From positions 16,051 to 25,144 of the forward strand of contig DBYF01000077.1 of assembly GCA_002310155.1 (NCBI GenBank): a stretch of DNA of 9,094 nucleotides, written 5' to 3'. The stretch is from Mageeibacillus sp. UBA1193. Its GTDB lineage: Bacteria; Bacillota; Clostridia; Saccharofermentanales; Saccharofermentanaceae. The translations under genes and the position numbers were made by a program. Positions 1-6,327 of this stretch are shown here, piece after piece. Numbering within the stretch: the first letter of the stretch is position 1; each line of letters starts with the position of its first letter. The notes under the pieces are model-generated. The model saw nothing but the letters and a program-made list of their open reading frames with translations. It searched no databases and was not told the origin of the DNA.

Positions 1-404
1 GAAGTCATATCCGATACATCCCACTGGAGAGTATATACACCGTTATCTTCCTTGATCGAAAGTCCCTGGAGACCTACCTGCTCAAGCTTATCGCCGAGTT
101 CTTCGATCGGAACACCGCGCACATTCGCACGGAAACCGTTATATGTAGTATTATTACCCTTCTCAGAGTAATCCTCTACTTCCCAGCCGGCCCGCTCAAA
201 CGGCTCTCGCGCACTGTCCATCGAGCCCGAATCAGAGCCCGAGATATCCGCGATGGCATAGAGGAAGCCGAAGTCCACGGTTCCATCCGCGTTGACCTTC
301 GCTCTACTTTCATAGCGCAGACATCCGGTCAGGCACATCAGTATACCAACCACCAGAATGACTGCTGACAGTGTCTTCAAAATCCTTGTTCTTTTCCTCT
401 CCAT
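1..404 (-). CDS. LppM/DUF3153-like lipoprotein, N-terminal part (runs off left edge)
   Basis: The first 134 codons of a secreted lipoprotein are visible; the 3' end lies beyond base 1. The start is the ATG at 404, with AGGAGGG six bases upstream (411-417). The protein begins MERKRTRILK, followed by a hydrophobic stretch and the lipobox LTGC, with the lipidated Cys at residue 28. Just after the Cys comes a segment reading RAKVNADGTVDFGF, which closely parallels the same place in the gene directly upstream (RVKANGDVECYT after its LTGC). The two are therefore tandem paralogues, separated by only 27 nt and probably cotranscribed. The layout of a lipid Cys followed by a beta-strand with a 'DG' turn recalls the DUF3153/LppM lipoprotein family; this is from memory. 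The protein should sit on the outer face of the membrane. Its function is unknown. Confidence 0.85.
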   Translation of the reverse strand, partial: MERKRTRILKTLSAVILVVGILMCLTGCLRYESRAKVNADGTVDFGFLYAIADISGSDSGSMDSAREPFERAGWEVEDYSEKGNNTTYNGFRANVRGVPIEELGDKLEQVGLQGLSIKEDNGVYTLQWDVSDMT

Positions 405-410
405 TTTCCA

Positions 411-417
411 CCCTCCT
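411..417 (-). promoter_or_regulatory. Ribosome binding site of the left-edge lipoprotein gene
   Basis: AGGAGGG on the minus strand lies 6 nt before the ATG at 404, inside the 27-nt gap after the stop of the upstream paralogue. It fixes the start of a gene whose 3' end is missing. Confidence 0.8.
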
Positions 418-431
418 GTTTATATAGAAGT

Positions 432-1430
432 TTATTCTTTATCTCCCATATCCGGGATCGAGTCTTCATTCAAAAGTTCTGATTTCGGCAGCTGGCCAAC
501 CGACGGAAGTCCTGTCACCTGTGGGACATCGCCCATCTCCTGAACCGGGACCTTCGGTGCTTCGGGGATCGCCGGTGCCTGTGGAACCGGTGGTTCCGCT
601 ACCTGTGCTGCAGCCGGTTCCTGAGCGGGAATTTCCTCCTGACCCGTCGTCTGCGGTACCTGCGCAATCGGCATTGGAGCCGCAAATTCCTGCGCGGCGG
701 CAGCTTTCTTCTTCCTGTTCCTTCGGATAAGAAGGATGATCAGGATAATAATGAGCAGAAGAATTATCACGAGACCGGTAATAAACACCGGAAGATTCAG
801 GTAACTGATCTCCATGGTGATCTCACCGCGTCCAGTGGAATCGAAGCTTGTCAGATCCCATACCGCCGTATTCTTCTCGTCCACATCTCTTGATCCATTT
901 GTGGACACGATCGGATAGGGCACCTGGATCGCGAACAGGTTGTCCGTCGTCTGGTTGAGCATACCGGTGATCTGCTTTTCCGGATCCTTGATAAAACCGG
1001 ACAGCCAGGAGGTAAGGCTCTTTCCATCTGTCTTGATCCTTACGGTAACTTTCTTCACGAGGAAACCGGATGTCTCATAATCCAGATCGTATTCACTGAA
1101 GATACGGTTGAGCTGCTCTTCGACCTCATCCTTATCGATCTCATATGTTGCCTGTGCGCCGAGCAGAGTCTTCGAGCCATCCTTCTTCTGGATCTTCTCA
1201 AAGGAGTCAGCCGGATAATTGTCGTCAATGGAATCCTGAAGCGCATCGTAGAACTTCTCGGGAGTGTCATAAATATACTTCATGTCGTTCTCGGTCATAT
1301 AGACACGTGTGTAGCACTCTACATCACCGTTCGCCTTGACACGGATCCCGCGCTCGAGCTCCATGCAGCCGGTTAAAGACGCAAGGATAAACGTCAGGAC
1401 AAGAAGCATTAATGGCATCTTTTTTCTCAT
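432..1430 (-). CDS. LppM/DUF3153-like lipoprotein with C-terminal membrane helix and Pro/Ala-rich tail
   Basis: This is a 332-residue membrane-associated lipoprotein of unknown role. Residues 1-22 are a lipoprotein signal (MRKK, hydrophobic core, LTGC with Cys22). Residues 23-212 form an extracytoplasmic domain with a VKANGDVE strand near its start and PYPIVSTNGS...NTAVWDL near its end; both fit my memory of DUF3153/LppM proteins (a 'fPG..v..nG.....v.W' ending). Residues 214-235 are a strongly hydrophobic helix rich in Ile/Leu, followed by RRNRKKK, a stop-transfer signal. Residues 243-332 are a low-complexity tail rich in Pro, Ala, Glu and Gln that should be cytoplasmic. The start is supported by GGAGG seven bases upstream of the ATG. 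The gene is first in an operon with its paralogue. Family membership is probable; the tail's role is unknown. Confidence 0.88.
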   Translation of the reverse strand: MRKKMPLMLLVLTFILASLTGCMELERGIRVKANGDVECYTRVYMTENDMKYIYDTPEKFYDALQDSIDDNYPADSFEKIQKKDGSKTLLGAQATYEIDKDEVEEQLNRIFSEYDLDYETSGFLVKKVTVRIKTDGKSLTSWLSGFIKDPEKQITGMLNQTTDNLFAIQVPYPIVSTNGSRDVDEKNTAVWDLTSFDSTGRGEITMEISYLNLPVFITGLVIILLLIIILIILLIRRNRKKKAAAAQEFAAPMPIAQVPQTTGQEEIPAQEPAAAQVAEPPVPQAPAIPEAPKVPVQEMGDVPQVTGLPSVGQLPKSELLNEDSIPDMGDKE

Positions 1431-1475
1431 GTAAAAGCCTCCGCATTCATCTTCCCGAAAGAAGAATCTACTGCA

Positions 1476-1490
1476 GGATCACACAGATCC
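1476..1490 (-). other. Small hairpin in the 5' leader of the lipoprotein operon
   Basis: GGATC and GATCC are separated by five bases (TGTGT on the minus strand), and the stem extends to 6 bp with the flanking A/T pair. It lies between the predicted transcription start (near 1505) and the ATG at 1430. No U-tract follows, so it is not a terminator. It may be a structural leader element or chance. Confidence 0.3.
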
Positions 1491-1511
1491 TCAAAATAAT
1501 CAGACAATCTT

Positions 1512-1540
1512 ATTATATCAGGGAATACGTTTCTTGTGAG
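1512..1540 (-). promoter_or_regulatory. Promoter of the lipoprotein operon
   Basis: On the minus strand there is a perfect TATAAT (1512-1517) preceded by TGA, giving an extended -10 (TGnTATAAT). A -35-like CTCACA (1535-1540, four of six matches to TTGACA) lies exactly 17 bp away. Transcription should begin near 1505, giving a leader of about 75 nt before the ATG at 1430. This separates the two lipoprotein genes from the peptidase operon upstream. Confidence 0.7.
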
Positions 1541-1548
1541 ATTTGAAT

Positions 1549-1564
1549 GCGCGAATTAGCGCGC
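1549..1564 (-). other. GC-rich hairpin downstream of the peptidase gene, possible weak terminator
   Basis: GCGCG and CGCGC flank a six-base loop, 15 nt after the stop codon of the S24/S26 protein. A second tiny dyad (CCCTA/TAGGG) lies between. No run of T follows on the minus strand, so it is not a classical intrinsic terminator. It could be a weak or Rho-assisted end of the upstream operon, or simply a 3'-end hairpin. Confidence 0.3.
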
Positions 1565-1578
1565 CCTAATAGGGAGGA

Positions 1579-2025
1579 TTACTTTCTTCGAAGTATCTTT
1601 TTTCCGAGCCGTTTGGTGCGGACCCACATTTTCTTGAAGAATACGCGGACAGGATTAGTAAAGAGGATGAAACCGGTATAGAGGCGGTATCTCTTCTCCG
1701 TGATACTGTGCTCCTTGCCGTTTCTCACGAAGCTGATCATCTTGCCGTGAATGTCGCTGTCCTTGATGCCACGCTCGGGATTAACGCAGTTATCGCCCAG
1801 GATCACATACTCTTCCGGGAGGACCTTGATGATGCGGTGCAGGACATACTTGTCCTTTCCCCGTGCGAAAAGCACTACATCACCTTTCTTATATCTCTCC
1901 CCTTTATTATTTTCTATAGTAAAAAGATCCTTTCCCTGACGCAGGAGCGGCATCATGCTCACGCCCACGTTCGAGTAGGTGATCTTTCCGTTTTCTTTCA
2001 GATAATCGGAGATCGTGGTCGGCAT
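1579..2025 (-). CDS. S24/S26-family (signal peptidase I-like) protein
   Basis: This 148-residue protein has the serine-protease boxes of the S26/S24 fold. GVSMMPLL carries the expected nucleophile Ser23, followed by KKGDVVLFA (residues 46-54), VLHRI with His63, and VILGDN (residues 74-79). In classical bacterial signal peptidase I the general base is Lys. A His at this place is the pattern of the ER/SipW-type enzymes, so I infer a Ser-His catalytic pair. No N-terminal membrane anchor is seen. The C-terminal third (about residues 113-148) contains an aromatic/hydrophobic stretch and ends in a strongly basic run, which could bind membrane. The gene begins 6 nt after the kinase-like gene, with its ribosome site (AGGAG) inside that gene's end, so the two are probably translationally coupled. 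Its likely substrate is the small peptide or another product of the operon; this is inference. Confidence 0.82.
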   Translation of the reverse strand: MPTTISDYLKENGKITYSNVGVSMMPLLRQGKDLFTIENNKGERYKKGDVVLFARGKDKYVLHRIIKVLPEEYVILGDNCVNPERGIKDSDIHGKMISFVRNGKEHSITEKRYRLYTGFILFTNPVRVFFKKMWVRTKRLGKKILRRK

Positions 2026-2031
2026 CCCTGA

Positions 2032-2781
2032 TCACGCTCCTGTCTGACCGCTCATCGCGGAATACGCGACTTCTGCCGCTTCGATATCCATATTGCATTT
2101 CAGGCGGAACAGGGAAACATCAGATGCCATTTTCGAGATAAGGTTCACCGTCTTCCCGAGAGCCTTTATGTCCGCCGGACGGTAGGACTGCTGTAGAAGC
2201 ATCGGAAGTGCGTCCTTCTTCTCGACCCTGGCGATCTCATTTACTGCGCCTCTTTCGAGGATACTGATGCCATGAAGCGGTACGCAGATATTACTGCCCA
2301 GACGGTGCTTCCCGTTCCATGGAGTTCCATAGATAAATACCCCTTCTTCGCTCACACGGATCAGGGGTTTGTCATCGTTGACCATCACGGCCCGATCTCC
2401 CAGATATTTCCTCCAGAGTGCGGTATGCGTAGACTTTCCCGTCCCGCTCTTTGCCGTGAAAAGATATGCTTTTCCATCGACGGCGATCGCCGATCCGTGG
2501 AAAAGGAATGTATCAAAAAGCACCGGAAAACTCTCTGCCATCTTTCTGTACACAGCAAGAGTCTCCAGCATCCCGTCCGTTCCTCCGCGGAAAGCTCTCG
2601 GGCTGATCGCCGCTTCCGCCTCGGATTTCTTTCTCTCGTAGGTGAGATCTTCGGGACGGATGATCACTTCAAAATCCGGATCCTGCTTGTCACAGGCATA
2701 CTCACAGCAATACGCATGGACATCCTCATAAATGGATTCCACGCGTATTACTCTGTCAGCGATCTTATAAAATCCGATCAT
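2032..2781 (-). CDS. HPr kinase-like P-loop protein
   Basis: This 249-residue protein resembles the C-terminal kinase domain of HprK, but it lacks the HprK N-terminal domain and is not the canonical enzyme. Key features are FHGSAI with a conserved His (residue 95), a Walker A loop AKSGTGKST (110-118), an acidic pair in MVNDDKPLI (135-141) matching the HprK Asp-Asp, and GTPWNGKH (152-159). The C-terminal LKCNMD motif resembles other HprK-related proteins found with PqqD-like and S24/S26 proteins in Firmicutes. I chose the ATG at 2781, which has AGGAG seven bases upstream, over an ATG 45 nt further out that lacks a good ribosome site and would add a poorly conserved tail. Related kinases phosphorylate peptide natural products (for example PadeK in the paeninodin lasso-peptide pathway). 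A similar role on the adjacent peptide is my inference. Confidence 0.82.
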   Translation of the reverse strand: MIGFYKIADRVIRVESIYEDVHAYCCEYACDKQDPDFEVIIRPEDLTYERKKSEAEAAISPRAFRGGTDGMLETLAVYRKMAESFPVLFDTFLFHGSAIAVDGKAYLFTAKSGTGKSTHTALWRKYLGDRAVMVNDDKPLIRVSEEGVFIYGTPWNGKHRLGSNICVPLHGISILERGAVNEIARVEKKDALPMLLQQSYRPADIKALGKTVNLISKMASDVSLFRLKCNMDIEAAEVAYSAMSGQTGA

Positions 2782-2846
2782 TGAAGTACTCCTCTCAGTG
2801 CTTTCTCCACTATACCGAAAAAGCACTGAAACTTCAAATCTACTGC

Positions 2847-2969
2847 TCAGATCGGGACTCTGTCTCCCTCGTTGTCGTGAATGTTGTCGCCATCTCCTGA
2901 TGTCGTGATCACGTCTTCCTGTGCGAAGCAGATGATTTCCAGTTCGATCTTCTTGTACTCTTCTTTCAT
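2847..2969 (-). CDS. 40-residue acidic peptide, candidate substrate of the adjacent kinase/peptidase
   Basis: This short gene codes for 40 residues, beginning MKEEYKKIELEII and containing QEDVITTSGDGDN (17-29), ending in DRVPI. It has 11 acidic and 4 basic residues, one Cys (14), and no signal peptide or membrane segment. Two in-frame ATGs exist. The outer one (2975) is only one base from the ribosome site, whereas the ATG at 2969 has GGAG at an ideal 7-nt spacing, so I chose it. The gene starts 17 nt after the stop of the DUF4838 gene and ends 65 nt before the kinase-like gene, so it is probably part of one transcript. The conserved-looking hydrophobic/acidic first half with a Gly/Asp-rich second half suggests a leader plus core. 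The TTS triplet (22-24) is a plausible phosphorylation site. From memory, short Clostridial peptides with an EDVITTS-like segment recur, usually unannotated. The function is not known. Confidence 0.72.
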   Translation of the reverse strand: MKEEYKKIELEIICFAQEDVITTSGDGDNIHDNEGDRVPI

Positions 2970-2976
2970 TTTCATA

Positions 2977-2983
2977 CTCCTTT
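2977..2983 (-). promoter_or_regulatory. Ribosome binding site that decides the peptide start
   Basis: AAAGGAG on the minus strand lies 7 nt before the ATG at 2969 and almost touches the other in-frame ATG at 2975. It sits in the short gap after the DUF4838 stop codon. This is the main support for reading the 40-residue frame as a real gene. Confidence 0.6.
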
Positions 2984-2986
2984 ATA

Positions 2987-5900
2987 TTATCCCTTCTTCA
3001 GGTGCTCATAGCCTTTCACTTCTTCCCACGCTTTCGAGCTGGTCCAGCGGTCCGGTGTGTGGTAGAGATACGCCTTGCCCGGTTTTTTGCGGGAATTCAG
3101 TGCGTAGAAAGTCATGCCATATGTTGTGTAAAGATCCGTGTGCAGCTGCTCGTTCATCGCAACATATGTATCCGGATCCTCGAACTCGTAGACCTTCATA
3201 CAGGACTTCGTCCATCTCCAGCAGAGATGTGTGCGTCCGGTCCGTCTCTGATTCTCCGCTGTATCTCCGGCCGCGACTTCCAGAGCCTTGTTCCAGAGAG
3301 CTTCACAGCGTTCCAGATCTTCCTGCGGCATCTCGTTATGCGCATCCATCTTCGCCGGATACACATTCGCGAAGACCTGTGAGGTAGCGCTGCTATAAGT
3401 TGTGCACTTGTCGCGATGGTAATAGCCGTTCGGTTTCGCGTTCGGTCCCGGCGCGTGGTTCTTTGCCTGTTTTTCCATAAGACGCATCGCTTCCAGGATA
3501 TAAGGCCCGCTCGCGCCATAGAATTCCGTGACGAAGAACTCCATCTCCTTCTCGACATCCGCGTCCGGGTTCTCCAGAAGGACGCCGATCAGATAATTTC
3601 TCAGGTCGCCGAACTCGGTATTGATGGCTCCGGGTGAATCGTTGTTCTGCAGGTAGATACCCTTGACACCGAGATCACGATAGTACTTGATATCATGTGC
3701 CAGAGAACCAAGGTTCATGTACGGACCAGCCGTACAGCTGAAGTTCACCACATAATCCCAGATCCACAACTGACCGCCATAGGTATCACAGAGGTTCGCC
3801 CATCCTTTCAGATATTCGATTTCTTCCCTGTTCCGGTCGCACTCAGCATCGTCACAGTCGTGGGCATAGCAGCGGCTGATCGCGGCATAACGAATGATGA
3901 CATGATCATCCATCTCCATACCTACCGGTGGTTTGAGGTTATAGGTATACGCCAGCATATCGATATAGACATTCGGATACTTGCCCGTCGCCTTGACTTC
4001 TCTGGAGATCCGGTTGCACAGATCAAGATACAGCGCCGCATCGCAAAGGCCTTCTTTATTTTCCGGAACTTCGTGATCCATACGGAATTGATAGCATTCA
4101 CTGCACATGCAGTAGTATTCGTTATCCGCCTGACCGAGGTTGATGATCTGCATCGGCGCATTCGGATCGTATGCATCGCTTTCCAGGATCTCGAAGACGT
4201 GATCCCTGATCCTCTCATACACCCGCGGATTTGACAGACAGAGCTGCTTATCGATTCTATCGTTGAATACGATCTGTCCATCTTTTTTCTCGATGTAAAG
4301 GCCGAACCAGTCCGGATGCTCCGCAAATTCATCTTTCGTAATATATTCCGCCAGAAGGGTGTGCGCCTGACCCGGCTGGAGACCTCCATATGCCTCCTCA
4401 GTTGCGGTACTTAAGTACCATTTCTCCGCGCCCGGCTGGTTCATGACATTCACGTTGACATAGAAGCCGTTCATGGCAGATGCCAGAGAGTACAGACGGT
4501 TCATATTTTGAGAAGTTTTTCCGAACAGTACATCCGTATCCGTAAAGGTAAATACGCGCTCATGATCGATGTTGATATTAGAATCATACTTGAAGTGATT
4601 CTGGTTCGTTCTGTATCCGTCCTCGAAAGACAGCCAGTAATAACCGCCACAGACCGAGAGGAACTTCATGGCGCCGTCGATGGTGCCGCGCTTGCCGTTG
4701 CCTGTGATCGAGATACCGTTACTATACGACTTGATCCTGTATGATCCTTCCTTCGGAGAGCTTGGAGCTTCAGAAGAACGGTTGGTGTTGCCTACCGATA
4801 TTTCAAAAGCACTTCCCGGAGCTGTCGCGTCAGTAAGAATTGTCGGTGTGTAGCCATCCTCCTGGGCGATAAAGTACTGGAGGAGATAGGCCGCGTACTG
4901 TTCCTCGGCTGTCGCGGAAGCAGAGATCACGATCACCGATTCCGGCAGTTCTGTCGTGTACTTACTGTTCTTGTAAGTATGGATCCCGTCGTATTCGATG
5001 TCCGCGATCCCGCTTCCATTGAGACAGACGAAGTACTTATACGCAGCGTCACTGTAAGTCATCATATACTTGACCAGTTCTTTCATCGTAGAAGAATAGT
5101 TACCGGCCAGGATCGCTTTACCATAGGACTCGTAGCTGTATGTCAGAACCGGGCTGATCACTTTATCCCCGTCCTTGAAAATGACCTTCAGCGGTTCCCT
5201 GAAATAAAGCGCAGAGACATTATTGAATGCGACACGATATTCTTTTGTGGTCGTGTTATATGTGAAGTTTTCCGAGTAGACGCGGGTACTGATCGGATTT
5301 CCGTTGTATCCGGTATAGCTGACCTCAGCGTATACACTGCTCTTCGGAGCACTCGGCATAGTCACATAGGCCACCAGATCGACGGTATTCTTAAACGCGA
5401 GAGAAACTCCGGTATATGTTACGGTCGAACCGGTCTGGGAAGTTACCTGCTGGCATGAATCCATCGAGGTAACCAGAGTATCCGCAAGCGCTCTCTCCTG
5501 CGAGGTAAGCGTCGCGTTCGCAAGAGATCCTGTATTCTTCTTAAAGTGCAGCTGCGCGGCGGCACCGTAGTTAAGCATGTCGACTACGAGAGCAGAAAGA
5601 AGCTTGTCCGATTCCTTGGTGCTTCCGGCCTTGGTCGCAAGGATCTTCTTCGCGTACTGCTGAACGCTGAACTCTTTTTCTACACTGGCATATGTCTGAT
5701 TTCCGAGTTCGGCACGGAGCGTGCACTTCAAGAGATTCCCCATCTCCGAAGCGGCGATCCCTCTGTATACGAACCGGTATTCGCCGGTCGTTTCGTTGTA
5801 TGTATAATCTGTGATCTCACGGTCTTCCCAGGTACAGGTGGAAGACTCGCCGGAGAATTTCTGGAAAGATACACAGAGCCTCAGGTTTTTGAAGGATCCG

Positions 5901-6085
5901 GGCGTATTGATTTTACAGTAATACACCAGATTCAGGTCGTTCTGAAAGGCCACTGATGCGTAGAAATCGACATCCAGCGGTTGTTCAGCCGCGCGGATCG
6001 CTGATACGGGAAAAATACTGAAGACCAAGGTGACGGCCAGGATCAGGCCAAGAAATTTACGTCGCCAAGAAGATACCGCGTTCAC
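2987..6085 (-). CDS. Secreted DUF4838-family protein, probable carbohydrate-active enzyme
   Basis: A 1032-residue secreted protein read from the GTG at 6085. A longer frame back to a TTG at 6187 is unlikely because that codon falls in the predicted -35 box. Residues 1-32 are a signal peptide (RRK, then a hydrophobic core). Residues 38-182 and 222-352 are two copies of one module. Residues about 379-486 resemble the N-terminal domain of alpha-glucuronidase-like enzymes. The rest matches DUF4838 as I remember it: HPDWFGLY (590-597), QLCLSNP (614-620), a Cys cluster CMCSEC (659-664), RYAAISRCYAHDC (732-744), WIWDY (774-778) and GVKGIYLQ (806-813). There is no LPXTG anchor or dockerin; the protein ends YEHLKKG. 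DUF4838 proteins are thought to be glycoside-hydrolase-like, so breakdown of a plant or host glycan is plausible, but substrate and catalytic residues are not proven. Confidence 0.88.
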   Translation of the reverse strand: MNAVSSWRRKFLGLILAVTLVFSIFPVSAIRAAEQPLDVDFYASVAFQNDLNLVYYCKINTPGSFKNLRLCVSFQKFSGESSTCTWEDREITDYTYNETTGEYRFVYRGIAASEMGNLLKCTLRAELGNQTYASVEKEFSVQQYAKKILATKAGSTKESDKLLSALVVDMLNYGAAAQLHFKKNTGSLANATLTSQERALADTLVTSMDSCQQVTSQTGSTVTYTGVSLAFKNTVDLVAYVTMPSAPKSSVYAEVSYTGYNGNPISTRVYSENFTYNTTTKEYRVAFNNVSALYFREPLKVIFKDGDKVISPVLTYSYESYGKAILAGNYSSTMKELVKYMMTYSDAAYKYFVCLNGSGIADIEYDGIHTYKNSKYTTELPESVIVISASATAEEQYAAYLLQYFIAQEDGYTPTILTDATAPGSAFEISVGNTNRSSEAPSSPKEGSYRIKSYSNGISITGNGKRGTIDGAMKFLSVCGGYYWLSFEDGYRTNQNHFKYDSNINIDHERVFTFTDTDVLFGKTSQNMNRLYSLASAMNGFYVNVNVMNQPGAEKWYLSTATEEAYGGLQPGQAHTLLAEYITKDEFAEHPDWFGLYIEKKDGQIVFNDRIDKQLCLSNPRVYERIRDHVFEILESDAYDPNAPMQIINLGQADNEYYCMCSECYQFRMDHEVPENKEGLCDAALYLDLCNRISREVKATGKYPNVYIDMLAYTYNLKPPVGMEMDDHVIIRYAAISRCYAHDCDDAECDRNREEIEYLKGWANLCDTYGGQLWIWDYVVNFSCTAGPYMNLGSLAHDIKYYRDLGVKGIYLQNNDSPGAINTEFGDLRNYLIGVLLENPDADVEKEMEFFVTEFYGASGPYILEAMRLMEKQAKNHAPGPNAKPNGYYHRDKCTTYSSATSQVFANVYPAKMDAHNEMPQEDLERCEALWNKALEVAAGDTAENQRRTGRTHLCWRWTKSCMKVYEFEDPDTYVAMNEQLHTDLYTTYGMTFYALNSRKKPGKAYLYHTPDRWTSSKAWEEVKGYEHLKKG
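5030..5974 (-). repeat. Two diverged protein-level modules in the N-terminal half of the DUF4838 protein
   Basis: Residues 38-182 and 222-352 align in order. Each opens with a VxFYASVAFQN / GVSLAFKN strand and a LVYYCKI / LVAYVTM strand. Each has a central tract (DYTYNETTGEYRFVY in copy 1, NFTYNTTTKEYRVAF in copy 2). Each ends with a helical stretch (YAKKILA..LNYGAAAQLHF and YGKAILA..YSDAAYKYF). The copies are too diverged to be a recent duplication. From memory, the 'DMLNYGAAAQ' ending is common in Clostridial surface proteins, where the module is an unnamed non-catalytic, probably adhesive or glycan-binding, domain. Confidence 0.7.
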
Positions 6086-6123
6086 GTGAGAACACCCCCA
6101 TAAGATAAAGTCTGTGTGTTCAC
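6086..6123 (-). other. Possible hairpin covering the ribosome site of the DUF4838 gene
   Basis: On the minus strand GTGAACAC (6116-6123) can pair with GTGTTCTCAC (6086-6095), forming eight base pairs with a two-base bulge, directly before the GTG start at 6085. The second arm and loop include the GGGGGTG that serves as ribosome site (6093-6099). A second GGGGGTG lies at 6121-6127. Such a structure could limit translation, but it has not been energy-tested. Confidence 0.35.
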
Positions 6124-6158
6124 CCCCTAAAACACGAACTAATATCCTCTTACGCGGG

Positions 6159-6187
6159 AATATATCACGGCGTTCACAATTTAGCAA
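6159..6187 (-). promoter_or_regulatory. Promoter of the DUF4838/peptide/kinase/peptidase operon
   Basis: TATATT (6159-6164), preceded by TGA, and TTGCTA (6182-6187) are exactly 17 bp apart on the minus strand. The expected start is near 6152, giving a leader of about 66 nt. No other convincing promoter is visible between 2032 and 6085, so the peptide, kinase-like and peptidase genes are probably read from here. Confidence 0.6.
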
Positions 6188-6262
6188 TATCTATTTTCAA
6201 ATTTATTCATTATTTCGTCACATTCCACGGAAACAAGGGTCCGTTTTTGCGCAGAATCAACA

Positions 6263-6291
6263 AAGGGCCGCCTCTTTCAGAGACAGCCCTT
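6263..6291 (-). terminator. Intrinsic terminator of the amino-acid ABC operon
   Basis: AAGGGC and GCCCTT form a 6-bp perfect outer stem, with an inner CTCT/AGAG stem and a three-base loop. On the minus strand the hairpin is followed by TGTTGATT (imperfect U-tract). It lies 36 nt past the stop of the ATPase gene and in front of the DUF4838 promoter. The 6188-6262 stretch beyond it is AT-rich and holds nothing else I can name. Confidence 0.6.
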
Positions 6292-6327
6292 ATTTCTGTA
6301 ACAGTGCTTTTCGCGAAGGAAAACGGA

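Noticed and set aside
2847..2969. EF-hand-like calcium loop in the peptide (DGDN..DNEGD)
   Set aside because: The Asp/Asn/Gly richness suggests metal binding, but the spacing does not fit a canonical 12-residue EF-hand loop, lacking the Gly at position 6 and hydrophobic at 8.
3695..4234. 179-codon plus-strand frame inside the DUF4838 gene
   Set aside because: It lies fully within the conserved catalytic part of the opposite-strand gene; no ribosome site or family features were seen.
6060..6102. 14-codon upstream frame (MGVFSRERGIFLAT) overlapping the DUF4838 start
   Set aside because: The nearest GGGGGTG upstream of its ATG is about 18 nt away, too far for good initiation, and the frame is too short to judge. 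It could matter only if the leader hairpin is real.
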